From an uncultured Pseudomonadota bacterium (GTDB taxonomy: Bacteria > Pseudomonadota > Gammaproteobacteria > Steroidobacterales > Steroidobacteraceae), in assembly GCA_903908265.1 (NCBI GenBank), contig CAIVRI010000121.1, positions 1 to 32,052 of the forward strand: a DNA stretch of 32,052 nucleotides. Direction: 5' to 3'. How positions within the stretch are numbered: position 1 is the stretch's first letter; each line of letters starts with the position of its first letter. Below the pieces are notes generated by a model. The model was not told the origin of the DNA. It saw only the letters and a list, made by a program, of their open reading frames with translations, and made no database searches. The position numbers and the translations under genes were made by a program. Shown in pieces: positions 7,917-15,257 of this stretch.

Positions 7917-9060
7917 AGCTTATATCGTCGATGCTGTCAGGACGCCCATTGGTCGCAAGAAAGGCACCCTGGCGGCAATGCACCCAGCCGATCTGGGTGC
8001 CCACGCAATCAAAGCGCTGATGCTGCGCAGCGGCGTCGACCCGGCCGCTGTCGATGACGTGATCTATGGCTGTTGCGACACCATCGGCGGTCAGGCCGGT
8101 GACATCGCCCGCACCTGCTGGCTGGTCGCTGGACTGCCCCAGCACGTTCCTGGCGTCACCATCGACCGCCAGTGTGGTTCTGCCCAGCAGGCCGTGCATT
8201 TCGCCGCACAAGCCGTGATGAGCGGCACGCAGGATTTGGTCGTTGCCGGCGGCGTCCAACACCTCAACCAAATCCCGATCTCCGCGGCGATGTTCGCGGG
8301 ACAACCCTACGGATTTCCCGATCCCTTCAGCACCTCGCCCGGTTGGGTTGCTCGTTACCCCGACCAAGAGGTAAATCAGTTTCGCGCGGCCGAGATGATT
8401 GCTGAGAAGTGGAATTGCACGCGGGAAGACATGGAGCAATTCGCCCTGATGAGCCATCAGCGTGCGATCGCTGCCATGGATGCGGGGAACTTTCGCGCCG
8501 AAATCGCGCCAATCGGCGCATTTGCCGAAGATGAAACGCCACGACGGGACACGAGTCTTGCGCGCATGGCCACGCTGCAGCCGCTGACGCCGGGCGGCCG
8601 AATCACCGCCGCCGTGTCCAGTCAAAATGCAGACGCCTCAGCCGCACTACTGATTGCGTCGGAACAGGCACTGAAAACCCACGGCCTTCAGCCAAGGGCG
8701 CGATTGCATCACCTATCCGTACTCGCAGATGACCCCATCTGGATGCTCACGGCGCCTATTGCAGCCACGCGCCGGGCACTCACGAAGGCCGGGCTGCGCG
8801 TCGAGGACATTGATTTGTTCGAATGTAATGAGGCCTTCGCGCCCGTAGTATTGGCGTGGATGAAAGAACTCGGCATCCCACCGGCAAAGGTGAACGTCAA
8901 TGGTGGCGCGATTGCACTCGGGCATCCACTCGGCGCCACCGGCGCGCGGATCATGACCTCGATGCTGCATGAGCTGGAACGGCGACAAGGTCGCTATGCG
9001 TTACAGACCATGTGTGAAGGCGGTGGCCAGGCGAATGTCACGATCATTGAGCGACTATGA
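7909..9060 (+). CDS. fadA6: Steroid-type beta-ketoacyl-CoA thiolase, FadA6
   Basis: This 383-residue thiolase has the nucleophile Cys89 in TIDRQCGSAQQ, the His-containing [15 protein letters not shown] and the second cysteine in QTMCEGGGQAN. The N-terminus YIVDAVRTPIGRKKG and the stretch CCDTIGGQAGDIARTCWL match Rv3556c (FadA6), which thiolyses the product of IpdAB to MOODA-CoA. ATG 7909 is chosen because upstream in-frame codons lie inside the preceding dehydrogenase gene and YIVDAVRTP is the normal thiolase N-terminus. An 85-bp gap, the largest inside the operon, follows it. Confidence 0.9.
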   Translation: MSEAYIVDAVRTPIGRKKGTLAAMHPADLGAHAIKALMLRSGVDPAAVDDVIYGCCDTIGGQAGDIARTCWLVAGLPQHVPGVTIDRQCGSAQQAVHFAAQAVMSGTQDLVVAGGVQHLNQIPISAAMFAGQPYGFPDPFSTSPGWVARYPDQEVNQFRAAEMIAEKWNCTREDMEQFALMSHQRAIAAMDAGNFRAEIAPIGAFAEDETPRRDTSLARMATLQPLTPGGRITAAVSSQNADASAALLIASEQALKTHGLQPRARLHHLSVLADDPIWMLTAPIAATRRALTKAGLRVEDIDLFECNEAFAPVVLAWMKELGIPPAKVNVNGGAIALGHPLGATGARIMTSMLHELERRQGRYALQTMCEGGGQANVTIIERL

Positions 9061-9145
9061 ATAACGAGCGATCCACCCGGCCGTTCACACGGACCGATCA
9101 GCGCGCACTCGCGCTGCATCAAGACTCTAGTTTTGGAGGCGAGCA

Positions 9146-10057
9146 ATGAGTGGTATTTGCGCAGGCCGAGTGGTCATCGTGACGGGTGCTGGCAACGGAC
9201 TCGGTCGCGCCTATGCGCTCGGACTAGCGGCCGAAGGCGCCCGCGTGGTCGTGAATGACCTCGGTGTAGGTACGCATGGAGAAGCTGGCGTTACCGAAGG
9301 CGCGGCTGACCGGGTCGTTGCCGAAATTCGTGCACTGGGCGGTACAGCGGTCGCCAACTACGCGGACGTCAGCGACTGGGAAGCAGCGCGGCACATTGTG
9401 GCCGCCGCGCTGGATGCCTTCGGAGAGCTGCATGCGGTGGTCAACAATGCCGGCTTCGTGCGCGACCGCATGTTTGTCTCCTGTACTCCGGAGGAGTGGG
9501 ACGCGGTCCTGCGTGTCCACCTGCGGGGCCATTTTTGTACAAGTCGTCATGCGGTTGACTACTGGCGTTCCCGCTTGAAGGCGGGGCACGCCGTCGACGC
9601 GCGCATCATCAACACCAGCTCCGGAGCCGGGCTACAAGGGAGCTTAGGACAAAGCGCCTATTCCACTGCCAAGGGTGGTATTGCGACGCTGACCCTCGTG
9701 CAAGCGGCAGAACTTGCCCGCTACGGCGTGACGGCCAATGGGTTGGTGCCTAATGCGCGCACGCGCATGACCCAGACCGCATTTGCTGCAGAGATGAACC
9801 GCATGGAAGGCAATTTTGATCTCTATGCGCCAGACAACACAGCGCCCCTCGTCGCCTGGCTCTGCAGCGCAGCGTCTGCTGGGATCACAGGGCAACTGTT
9901 CGAACTCAAGGGAGGGCGAATCTGTGTGGCACAAGGCTGGGTCGATGGTCCTGCACAAGACAAAGGAGCCCGCTGGACCGCCGCTGAAATTGGGCCGGTC
10001 ATCGAGCAACTCGTCGCCGCACGTACTGGCCCCAAGCCGGTCTACGGGGCTGGCTAA
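9146..10057 (+). CDS. MFE-2-like (3R)-hydroxyacyl-CoA dehydrogenase SDR (Rv3548c-like)
   Basis: This 303-residue SDR strongly resembles the dehydrogenase domain of peroxisomal multifunctional enzyme 2. It has GRVVIVTGAGNGLGRAYALG (7-26), the VVVNDLG segment (34-40), VVNNAGFVRDRMF (98-110), HLRGHF and the active site Y172-x3-K176. Such enzymes oxidise (3R)-hydroxyacyl-CoAs, and the mycobacterial KstR2 regulon has a counterpart (Rv3548c). A MaoC-type hydratase, which makes (3R)-hydroxyacyl-CoA, lies 2 kb downstream in the same run, so a joint role in removing the HIP propionate side chain is likely. GGAGG at about 9136-9140 precedes ATG 9146. Confidence 0.82.
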   Translation: MSGICAGRVVIVTGAGNGLGRAYALGLAAEGARVVVNDLGVGTHGEAGVTEGAADRVVAEIRALGGTAVANYADVSDWEAARHIVAAALDAFGELHAVVNNAGFVRDRMFVSCTPEEWDAVLRVHLRGHFCTSRHAVDYWRSRLKAGHAVDARIINTSSGAGLQGSLGQSAYSTAKGGIATLTLVQAAELARYGVTANGLVPNARTRMTQTAFAAEMNRMEGNFDLYAPDNTAPLVAWLCSAASAGITGQLFELKGGRICVAQGWVDGPAQDKGARWTAAEIGPVIEQLVAARTGPKPVYGAG

Positions 10058-10069
10058 CGCGCCGCCACC

Positions 10070-11221
10070 ATGGAATGTTCCCTGACCCAAGACCAGCGTC
10101 TCATCCAAGAGAGTGTGTGTGCGGCGCTGGCCAGCGCCAGCGCACGCCAGAACCTACGCGCCGTGCTGAGCTCCCCTGTCGGCTGGGATCAGGGTCTATG
10201 GGAGACGCTGGCCGGCGAGATGGGCTATGCAGGCCTCATGATCCCGGAGGTGTTCGGCGGGAGCGGTCTTGGTGCGGTAGAGATGTCAGTGCTACTCGAG
10301 CAGACCGGCCGAACTCTTGCCGTGGTGCCGTACTTTGAAACTGCGGTCCTGTTCGTCCAAGCGCTCTTAGCCGCAGGCCACCGGCAGCAGCAGGACGCGT
10401 GGTTGCCCCGTGTTGCGCAAGGCCAGCTCAAAGCAACGCTCGCATTCATGGGCAGTGCAGGCCACGCCTGCCCTGCGGACATACAAGCCGTCTTGACCGG
10501 TGCTAACGATCACTGGCGTTTGTCCGGTGAAGCATCCTACGTCAGCTTCGGCCACTTGGCCGACCTGATCTTGATTGCCGCACGGGCCCCTGCCTCCACA
10601 GGATGGGAAGGCATCAGCCTGATTGCACTGCCGCAGACGACGCCCGGCCTCGTCTGCGAATCCCTTAACAACCTGGATCGGACACGCCCTTTCGCTCGTC
10701 TACGCTTCCAAGATATCGTGGTGACCGAGGACGCGATTCTCGGTGCACCAGAGCGCGCCGGGCCCGCTCTGGAACGTACGCTCAGTGTGGCTGCAGGCCT
10801 GCTCGCCGCAGAACAGACGGGCGGTGCTGCCTTTTGCCTAGATGCCACCGTCGACTATGCCAAGCAGCGCATGCAGTTTGGTCGTACCATCGGCTCGTTC
10901 CAGGCCGTCAAGCACACGCTGGCCGATATGATGGTCCAAGTCGAAGCTGCCCGAGCCGCCGCACTCTATGCGGCGGTTGCCATCGACGATGGGGGACCTG
11001 AACTGCAGGAAGCGACCGCTATTGCGCGCGCAGCGTGTACCGATGCGTATCAGCACTGTGCCGGCGAAGCGATCCAACTACATGGCGGCATCGGCTTCAC
11101 TTGGGAGCATCACGCGCACCTTTACTTCAAACGTGCGCAATCGAGCGCCTCTTGGCTCGGCACCGCTTCAGTCCACCGCGAACGTCTCGCGCGACTGATC
11201 GGCCTCGACGCCATCCTTTAA
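10070..11221 (+). CDS. Acyl-CoA dehydrogenase, probable beta-type subunit (IpdE2 candidate)
   Basis: This 383-residue protein has the acyl-CoA dehydrogenase fold: LAGEMGYAGLMIPEVFGGSG near residues 45-64, DYAKQRMQFGRTIGSFQAVKH and IQLHGGIGFTWEHHAHLYFKR near the C-terminus. Like the protein at 6861-7916, it lacks the C-terminal YxGTxxIQ motif and FERG. It is therefore the best candidate partner of IpdE1 (14085-15257), which has no other beta-type neighbour. IpdE1-IpdE2 oxidises 5-OH-HIP-CoA to the prop-1-enoyl derivative. It might also be a self-sufficient homomeric dehydrogenase. It starts at ATG 10070, 12 bp after the SDR, and is followed by ipdF. Confidence 0.78.
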   Translation: MECSLTQDQRLIQESVCAALASASARQNLRAVLSSPVGWDQGLWETLAGEMGYAGLMIPEVFGGSGLGAVEMSVLLEQTGRTLAVVPYFETAVLFVQALLAAGHRQQQDAWLPRVAQGQLKATLAFMGSAGHACPADIQAVLTGANDHWRLSGEASYVSFGHLADLILIAARAPASTGWEGISLIALPQTTPGLVCESLNNLDRTRPFARLRFQDIVVTEDAILGAPERAGPALERTLSVAAGLLAAEQTGGAAFCLDATVDYAKQRMQFGRTIGSFQAVKHTLADMMVQVEAARAAALYAAVAIDDGGPELQEATAIARAACTDAYQHCAGEAIQLHGGIGFTWEHHAHLYFKRAQSSASWLGTASVHRERLARLIGLDAIL

Positions 11222-11238
11222 ATTTAAGGCAATCACTC

Positions 11239-12021
11239 ATGATACAGAGCCCTCCTCCTTACCCCACGCCACGTGACCTGTTGCGAGACAAAACGATGCT
11301 CGTGACCGCGGCCGCCGGCACCGGTATCGGCTATGCGGTGGCCATGCGTGCCGCTGAGGAAGGAGCAAAGCTACTGATCAGTGACAGTCACGAACGCCGC
11401 CTGATGGAGGCGGCCGATCGCATCGAAGCAAAGGTTGGCCGCCGCCCCGCCGCCATCGTCTGTGACGTGACACGAGAGGCTGACATCCAAGCACTCCGGG
11501 CTGCTGCAGAGCAGCACCTCGGTGGTATCGATGTGCTGATCAATAACGCCGGCTTAGGCGGTCAGGTCGCCGTCGTGGACATGTCGGACGAGCAATGGTT
11601 ACGCGTGCTCGATGTGACCTTGACCAGTGTCATGCGCATGTCCCGCGCATTTCTACCAGACATGTACCGCCGCCGTACGGGCGTGATCGTCAACAATGCC
11701 TCGGTACTCGGTTGGCGCGCACAGGCCGGGCAAGCCCACTACGCGGCCGCCAAAGCGGGGGTCATGGCCTTCACGCGCTGCGCCGCGATCGAGGCCGCAG
11801 AACATGGGGTACGCATCAACGCGGTGGCGCCTTCCATCGCAATGCACCCCTTTCTGGCCAAAGTAACGACACCCGAACAACTGGAGCAACTCTCGTCCGC
11901 CGAGGCCTTTGGGCGCCCCGCTGAGGTATGGGAGGTCGCCAACGTCATGATCTTCTTGGCCTCCGATCTGTCGTCCTACATGACCGGTGAAATCGTTGCC
12001 GTATCGAGCCAGAGAGCCTAG
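11239..12021 (+). CDS. ipdF: 5-hydroxy-steroid-indanone CoA dehydrogenase, IpdF
   Basis: This 260-residue SDR has the unusual cofactor motif VTAAAGTGIG (22-31) in place of TGxxxGxG, then SDSHERRL (48-55), NNAGLGGQ (102-109), VNNASVLGWRAQ (151-162) and Y168-x3-K172. These are hallmark stretches of mycobacterial IpdF (Rv3559c). IpdF acts on the 5-hydroxyl of 5-OH-HIC-CoA and works with IpdC and EchA20. ATG 11239 is chosen over a longer frame because the upstream part lies inside the dehydrogenase gene and has no SDR character. The gap to the previous gene is 17 bp and to the next 4 bp. Confidence 0.9.
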   Translation: MIQSPPPYPTPRDLLRDKTMLVTAAAGTGIGYAVAMRAAEEGAKLLISDSHERRLMEAADRIEAKVGRRPAAIVCDVTREADIQALRAAAEQHLGGIDVLINNAGLGGQVAVVDMSDEQWLRVLDVTLTSVMRMSRAFLPDMYRRRTGVIVNNASVLGWRAQAGQAHYAAAKAGVMAFTRCAAIEAAEHGVRINAVAPSIAMHPFLAKVTTPEQLEQLSSAEAFGRPAEVWEVANVMIFLASDLSSYMTGEIVAVSSQRA

Positions 12022-12025
12022 GCAC

Positions 12026-12487
12026 ATGAGCAGAGTGTTCCAGCATCCCCGAGAACTCGTCGGTCAGGAAGGCCAGACACTCGGTCACAGCGACTGGCTG
12101 CTGATCGACCAAGCCCGGATCGATGGCTTTGCGGCAGTCAGCGGCGACCATCAGTGGATCCATGTCGACGTCGAACGCGCGCGCTTAGGTCCCTACGGAC
12201 GCACCATCGCCCATGGCTACCTCACCCTATCGCTCACCAATCACTTCCTACCCCAACTCATCGCGGTCAGAGGGGTACGACATGCCCTGAACATCGGGGT
12301 CGACCGTATCCGGTTTCTGGCACCTGTCCCTGAGGGCTCAAGAATCCGTGGTGCCGGCGAAATTCAGAAAGTGATCGAAACCACTGATGGCGCCATTCAA
12401 GCTACCATTCTGATTACGGTGGAGATCGAAGGTGCGAATAAACCGGCCTGCGTCGTCGAATCGATCAGTCGCTACTACCCAGAGTAA
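12026..12487 (+). CDS. MaoC-family (R)-specific enoyl-CoA hydratase
   Basis: This 153-residue hotdog protein carries the (R)-hydratase motif D-x4-H at Asp41 and His46 (GDHQWIHVD), followed by YGRTIAHGYLTLSL, the helix and oxyanion-hole region of MaoC/NodN-like hydratases. Its length matches a stand-alone single-hotdog hydratase. Together with the MFE-2-like SDR at 9146-10057 it would form an (R)-route hydration and oxidation pair, plausibly acting on the 5-OH-HIPE-CoA made by IpdE1-IpdE2. The start at ATG 12026 is four bases after the ipdF stop, and upstream in-frame codons overlap ipdF. Confidence 0.85.
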   Translation: MSRVFQHPRELVGQEGQTLGHSDWLLIDQARIDGFAAVSGDHQWIHVDVERARLGPYGRTIAHGYLTLSLTNHFLPQLIAVRGVRHALNIGVDRIRFLAPVPEGSRIRGAGEIQKVIETTDGAIQATILITVEIEGANKPACVVESISRYYPE

Positions 12488-12492
12488 AATCT

Positions 12493-12864
12493 ATGGCCAA
12501 TGCAGAACAGATGGTGAACGCCGTCCATGCCTATGTTGCCGCGTTTGACCGCGAAGCGGTGGACGCCATAGGCGCGCTGTATGCGGACGAGGCGACCGTC
12601 GAAGATCCAGTCGGCAATGGGTCGCTGGTGCGTGGTCGCGTAGCGATTCTCGCTTTTTACGCAGCGGCCATGAAAATGCGACCAAAACTGCAACTGCAAG
12701 GCCCAATCCGCATCTGCGCCAACTATGCCGTATTTGCGTTCACCGCCACCATCGGCGACGGCGAGCGATACATCGAGGTCATTGACACATTCCGTTTCGA
12801 CGACTCTGGAAAGATCGTCGAGATGCGCGCTTTTTGGGGCCCTTCGAACATGCACGGATTTTGA
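12493..12864 (+). CDS. ksi: Delta5-3-ketosteroid isomerase
   Basis: This 123-residue NTF2-fold protein aligns residue for residue with the N-terminus of Comamonas testosteroni ketosteroid isomerase (125 aa). It keeps Tyr14 (AYVAA), the catalytic base Asp38 in TVEDPVG, and an Asp at position 98 in VIDTFRF corresponding to Asp99. The ending [17 protein letters not shown] also fits. The enzyme moves the delta5 double bond of 3-oxo-delta5-steroids to delta4, a very early step in the cytoplasm. Its position among genes for the last rings is unexpected. GAGG at 12863-12866, which starts in its stop codon, serves the next gene. Confidence 0.92.
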   Translation: MANAEQMVNAVHAYVAAFDREAVDAIGALYADEATVEDPVGNGSLVRGRVAILAFYAAAMKMRPKLQLQGPIRICANYAVFAFTATIGDGERYIEVIDTFRFDDSGKIVEMRAFWGPSNMHGF

Positions 12865-12874
12865 GGAATTGACT

Positions 12875-14077
12875 ATGCGTGATGCAGTGATCGTATCGAC
12901 AGCTCGTACGGGAATCGGCAAGGCTTACCGGGGTGCGTTCAATGACACCGAAGCGCCGGTGCTCTCGTCGCATGTAGTGAACGCCGCGATTGACCGCGCG
13001 GGCATTGATCCGGCGCGCGTCGATGACCTCTATCTGGGTGTAGGAAATCACTGGAACACACAGGGCTACAACCTCGGGCGGCTAACGGTACATGGCTCGA
13101 AGCTACCCGATTCGGTGGCCGCATTCACTCTCGATCGCAAGTGCAGCTCCGGACTGAATGCCATCGCACTCGCAGCCCGCGCCATCATGCTCAATGAAAT
13201 CGACGTTGCGATGGCCGGGGGGATGGAGAGCATCTCACTCACGGTAAACAAGCACGCCCCGCAGTATCGAAACCGCAGCAAGTTCGTCATCGCAGCGGAT
13301 CCGACCGCCTACATGGCCATGATCGAAACCGCCGAAATCGTCGCCGAACGCTACAACATCAGTCGGGAAGCACAAGATCAATTCTCGGCCCAGAGCCAAC
13401 AACGCGCGGCGGCAGCCCAAGCGGCTGGGCGCATGGCGGCCGAAATCGTCCCGCTTACGGTCGAAAAAGCGCTCTTTGACAAGGAAGGCAATGAGACGGG
13501 GAAAGAAACCGTCAGTCTGGACCGAGACGAGGGCGTCCGCGGTGACACCACAGCGGAAGCGTTGGCCAAATTAAAGCCCGTCTGGAAGGACGGCCAGAAA
13601 GTGAAGGAAGGAAAGTACATCACCGCTGGCAACGCGAGCCAATTATCCGATGGCGCGTCAGCCTGCGTGCTGATGGATAGAGCAACGGCCGTACGCGAGG
13701 GACTGCCGATCCTGGGGATCTACCGTGGCTTTCAAGTGGCAGGATGTGCGGCCGATGAAATGGGCATCGGGCCGGTCTATGCGATCCCAAAGCTGCTCAA
13801 GCGCACCGGTCTGCGTCTTGCGGATATTGATCTGTGGGAGATCAACGAAGCCTTTGCCTCACAAGCATTGTACTGCCGCGACAAATTAGGAATTGACCCC
13901 GACAAAATCAATGTTGATGGCGGCGCAATTGCCCTAGGACACCCCTTCGGCATGAGCGGCGCCCGACTGGTCGGGCATGCCCTAATTGAGGGCAAACGGC
14001 GTGGCGCCAAGCGCGTGGTGGTATCCATGTGTGTGGCCGGTGGCATGGGGGCTGCCGGCCTCTTTGAGATCGCCTAG
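12875..14077 (+). CDS. Thiolase (acetyl-CoA C-acyltransferase), second of the operon
   Basis: This 400-residue degradative thiolase has nucleophile Cys90 in [40 protein letters not shown] and the second active-site cysteine in [12 protein letters not shown]. It is of the general FadA/AtoB kind and is clearly different from FadA6 upstream. A fitting role is release of acetyl-CoA from the 3-oxo derivative of 5-OH-HIP-CoA, which leaves 5-OH-HIC-CoA; this is inference from context. ATG 12875 has GAGG eight bases upstream; longer in-frame extensions run back through ksi. The next gene starts 7 bp after its stop. Confidence 0.85.
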   Translation: MRDAVIVSTARTGIGKAYRGAFNDTEAPVLSSHVVNAAIDRAGIDPARVDDLYLGVGNHWNTQGYNLGRLTVHGSKLPDSVAAFTLDRKCSSGLNAIALAARAIMLNEIDVAMAGGMESISLTVNKHAPQYRNRSKFVIAADPTAYMAMIETAEIVAERYNISREAQDQFSAQSQQRAAAAQAAGRMAAEIVPLTVEKALFDKEGNETGKETVSLDRDEGVRGDTTAEALAKLKPVWKDGQKVKEGKYITAGNASQLSDGASACVLMDRATAVREGLPILGIYRGFQVAGCAADEMGIGPVYAIPKLLKRTGLRLADIDLWEINEAFASQALYCRDKLGIDPDKINVDGGAIALGHPFGMSGARLVGHALIEGKRRGAKRVVVSMCVAGGMGAAGLFEIA

Positions 14078-14084
14078 GACGCCC

Positions 14085-15257
14085 ATGCAACTGGCTTTCG
14101 CACCTGAACTTGAGGCATTTCGAGGCGAAGCCGCCGCGTGGCTCGAGGGGCAGTTGTCAGGCCCTTTCCGCGCACTGCGCGGCCTGAACAACCACGTCGA
14201 TCAAATCGAAGAGCGCCGCGTCTGGGAGCAGGCGCTCGGAGAAGCCGGCTGGGGTTGCATCGGCTGGCCCACCCAATTCGGCGGTCGGGCTGCATCAATC
14301 ACGCAACAGGTCGTTTTTGCGGAGGAGTATGCACGGGCGCAGGCGCCATCACGCATCGGTCACATTGGCGTGGAACTGCTTGGGCCCACCTTGGTGGCCT
14401 TTGGCACCCCGGACCAACAGCAGCGGTTTCTGCCCGACATCGCGCAGGGCCGCAGCATCTGGTGTCAGGGATACTCGGAACCCAACGCCGGATCTGATCT
14501 TGCCAACGTGCGCACGCGAGCACAGCGTAAAGACCCTGTGTATCAAGTAGACGGTCAGAAAATCTGGACCTCCATGGGCGCATTCGCCGACTGGGCCTTC
14601 GTGCTGTGCCGAACAGAACCCGGCTCTGTGGGCCCGAAAGGCCTCTCGTTCTTGCTCTTGGATATGCACCAAAGCGGCGTCACGGTACGCCCCATTCGGC
14701 AAATGACGGGTGAGGCCGAGTTTTGTGAGGTCTTCTTCGATGGGGCCATCGCACAGGTGACTGATCGCATCGGCGCCGAAGGGGACGGCTGGAAAGTGGC
14801 CATGGCGCTGCTCGGCTTCGAGCGTGGTGTATCCACCCTAGCCCAACAAATGCAGTTCAAAAACGAGTTGGATGCGGTCATTGCGACTGCGCGGTCAAAT
14901 GGCCGTGCCCGCGATCCCTTGATCCGGCAGCGCATCGCGGATGCCTATGGTGGCCTGAAAATCATGCGGTACAACGCCTTACGCATGCTCTCAACCGCCG
15001 ACGCGGGCGCACTCAGCGCGGCGGCGTACACCTACAAGCTCTACTGGTCCAGCTGGCACCGAAACTTGGGTGAATTGGCGATGGACGTCCTAGGACCTGC
15101 TGGGGAGATTGGACAGACCGATGGCTCATTTGGACCGCTGACACGACTCTTCCTGATGTCTCGCGCCGACACCATTTATGCCGGCACCAACCAGATTCAG
15201 CGCAACATCATCGCCGAGCGCGCGCTTGGGCTACCGCGCGAGCCGCGCGGTCCATGA
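14085..15257 (+). CDS. ipdE1: 5-OH-HIP-CoA dehydrogenase alpha subunit, IpdE1 (FadE30)
   Basis: This 390-residue acyl-CoA dehydrogenase closely matches FadE30/IpdE1. It has IWCQGYSEPNAGSDLANV (125-142), GQKIWTSMGAFADW (157-170), AEFCEVFFDGA and the ending TIYAGTNQIQRNIIAERALG. The base position in the YEGT motif is alanine, and Glu246 in GFERGVSTL is the likely catalytic base. IpdE1 with IpdE2 catalyses the first beta-oxidation step on 5-OH-HIP-CoA. ATG 14085 is chosen because the longer frame would begin inside the thiolase gene. The stop overlaps the fadD3 start (ATGA at 15254-15257), linking CoA activation and first oxidation. Confidence 0.9.
   Translation: MQLAFAPELEAFRGEAAAWLEGQLSGPFRALRGLNNHVDQIEERRVWEQALGEAGWGCIGWPTQFGGRAASITQQVVFAEEYARAQAPSRIGHIGVELLGPTLVAFGTPDQQQRFLPDIAQGRSIWCQGYSEPNAGSDLANVRTRAQRKDPVYQVDGQKIWTSMGAFADWAFVLCRTEPGSVGPKGLSFLLLDMHQSGVTVRPIRQMTGEAEFCEVFFDGAIAQVTDRIGAEGDGWKVAMALLGFERGVSTLAQQMQFKNELDAVIATARSNGRARDPLIRQRIADAYGGLKIMRYNALRMLSTADAGALSAAAYTYKLYWSSWHRNLGELAMDVLGPAGEIGQTDGSFGPLTRLFLMSRADTIYAGTNQIQRNIIAERALGLPREPRGP

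Noticed and set aside
7594-8625. Minus-strand open frame of 343 codons
   Set aside because: It is antisense to the FadA6 thiolase and the end of a dehydrogenase, with no domain visible; a product of GC-rich codon bias.
11035-11238. N-terminal extension of the IpdF frame
   Set aside because: It overlaps the end of the preceding dehydrogenase gene in another frame; the SDR-like sequence begins after ATG 11239.
13986-14084. N-terminal extension of the FadE30/IpdE1 frame
   Set aside because: It lies inside the thiolase gene in another frame, reads unlike a dehydrogenase and lacks a ribosome-binding site; ATG 14085 gives the family length.
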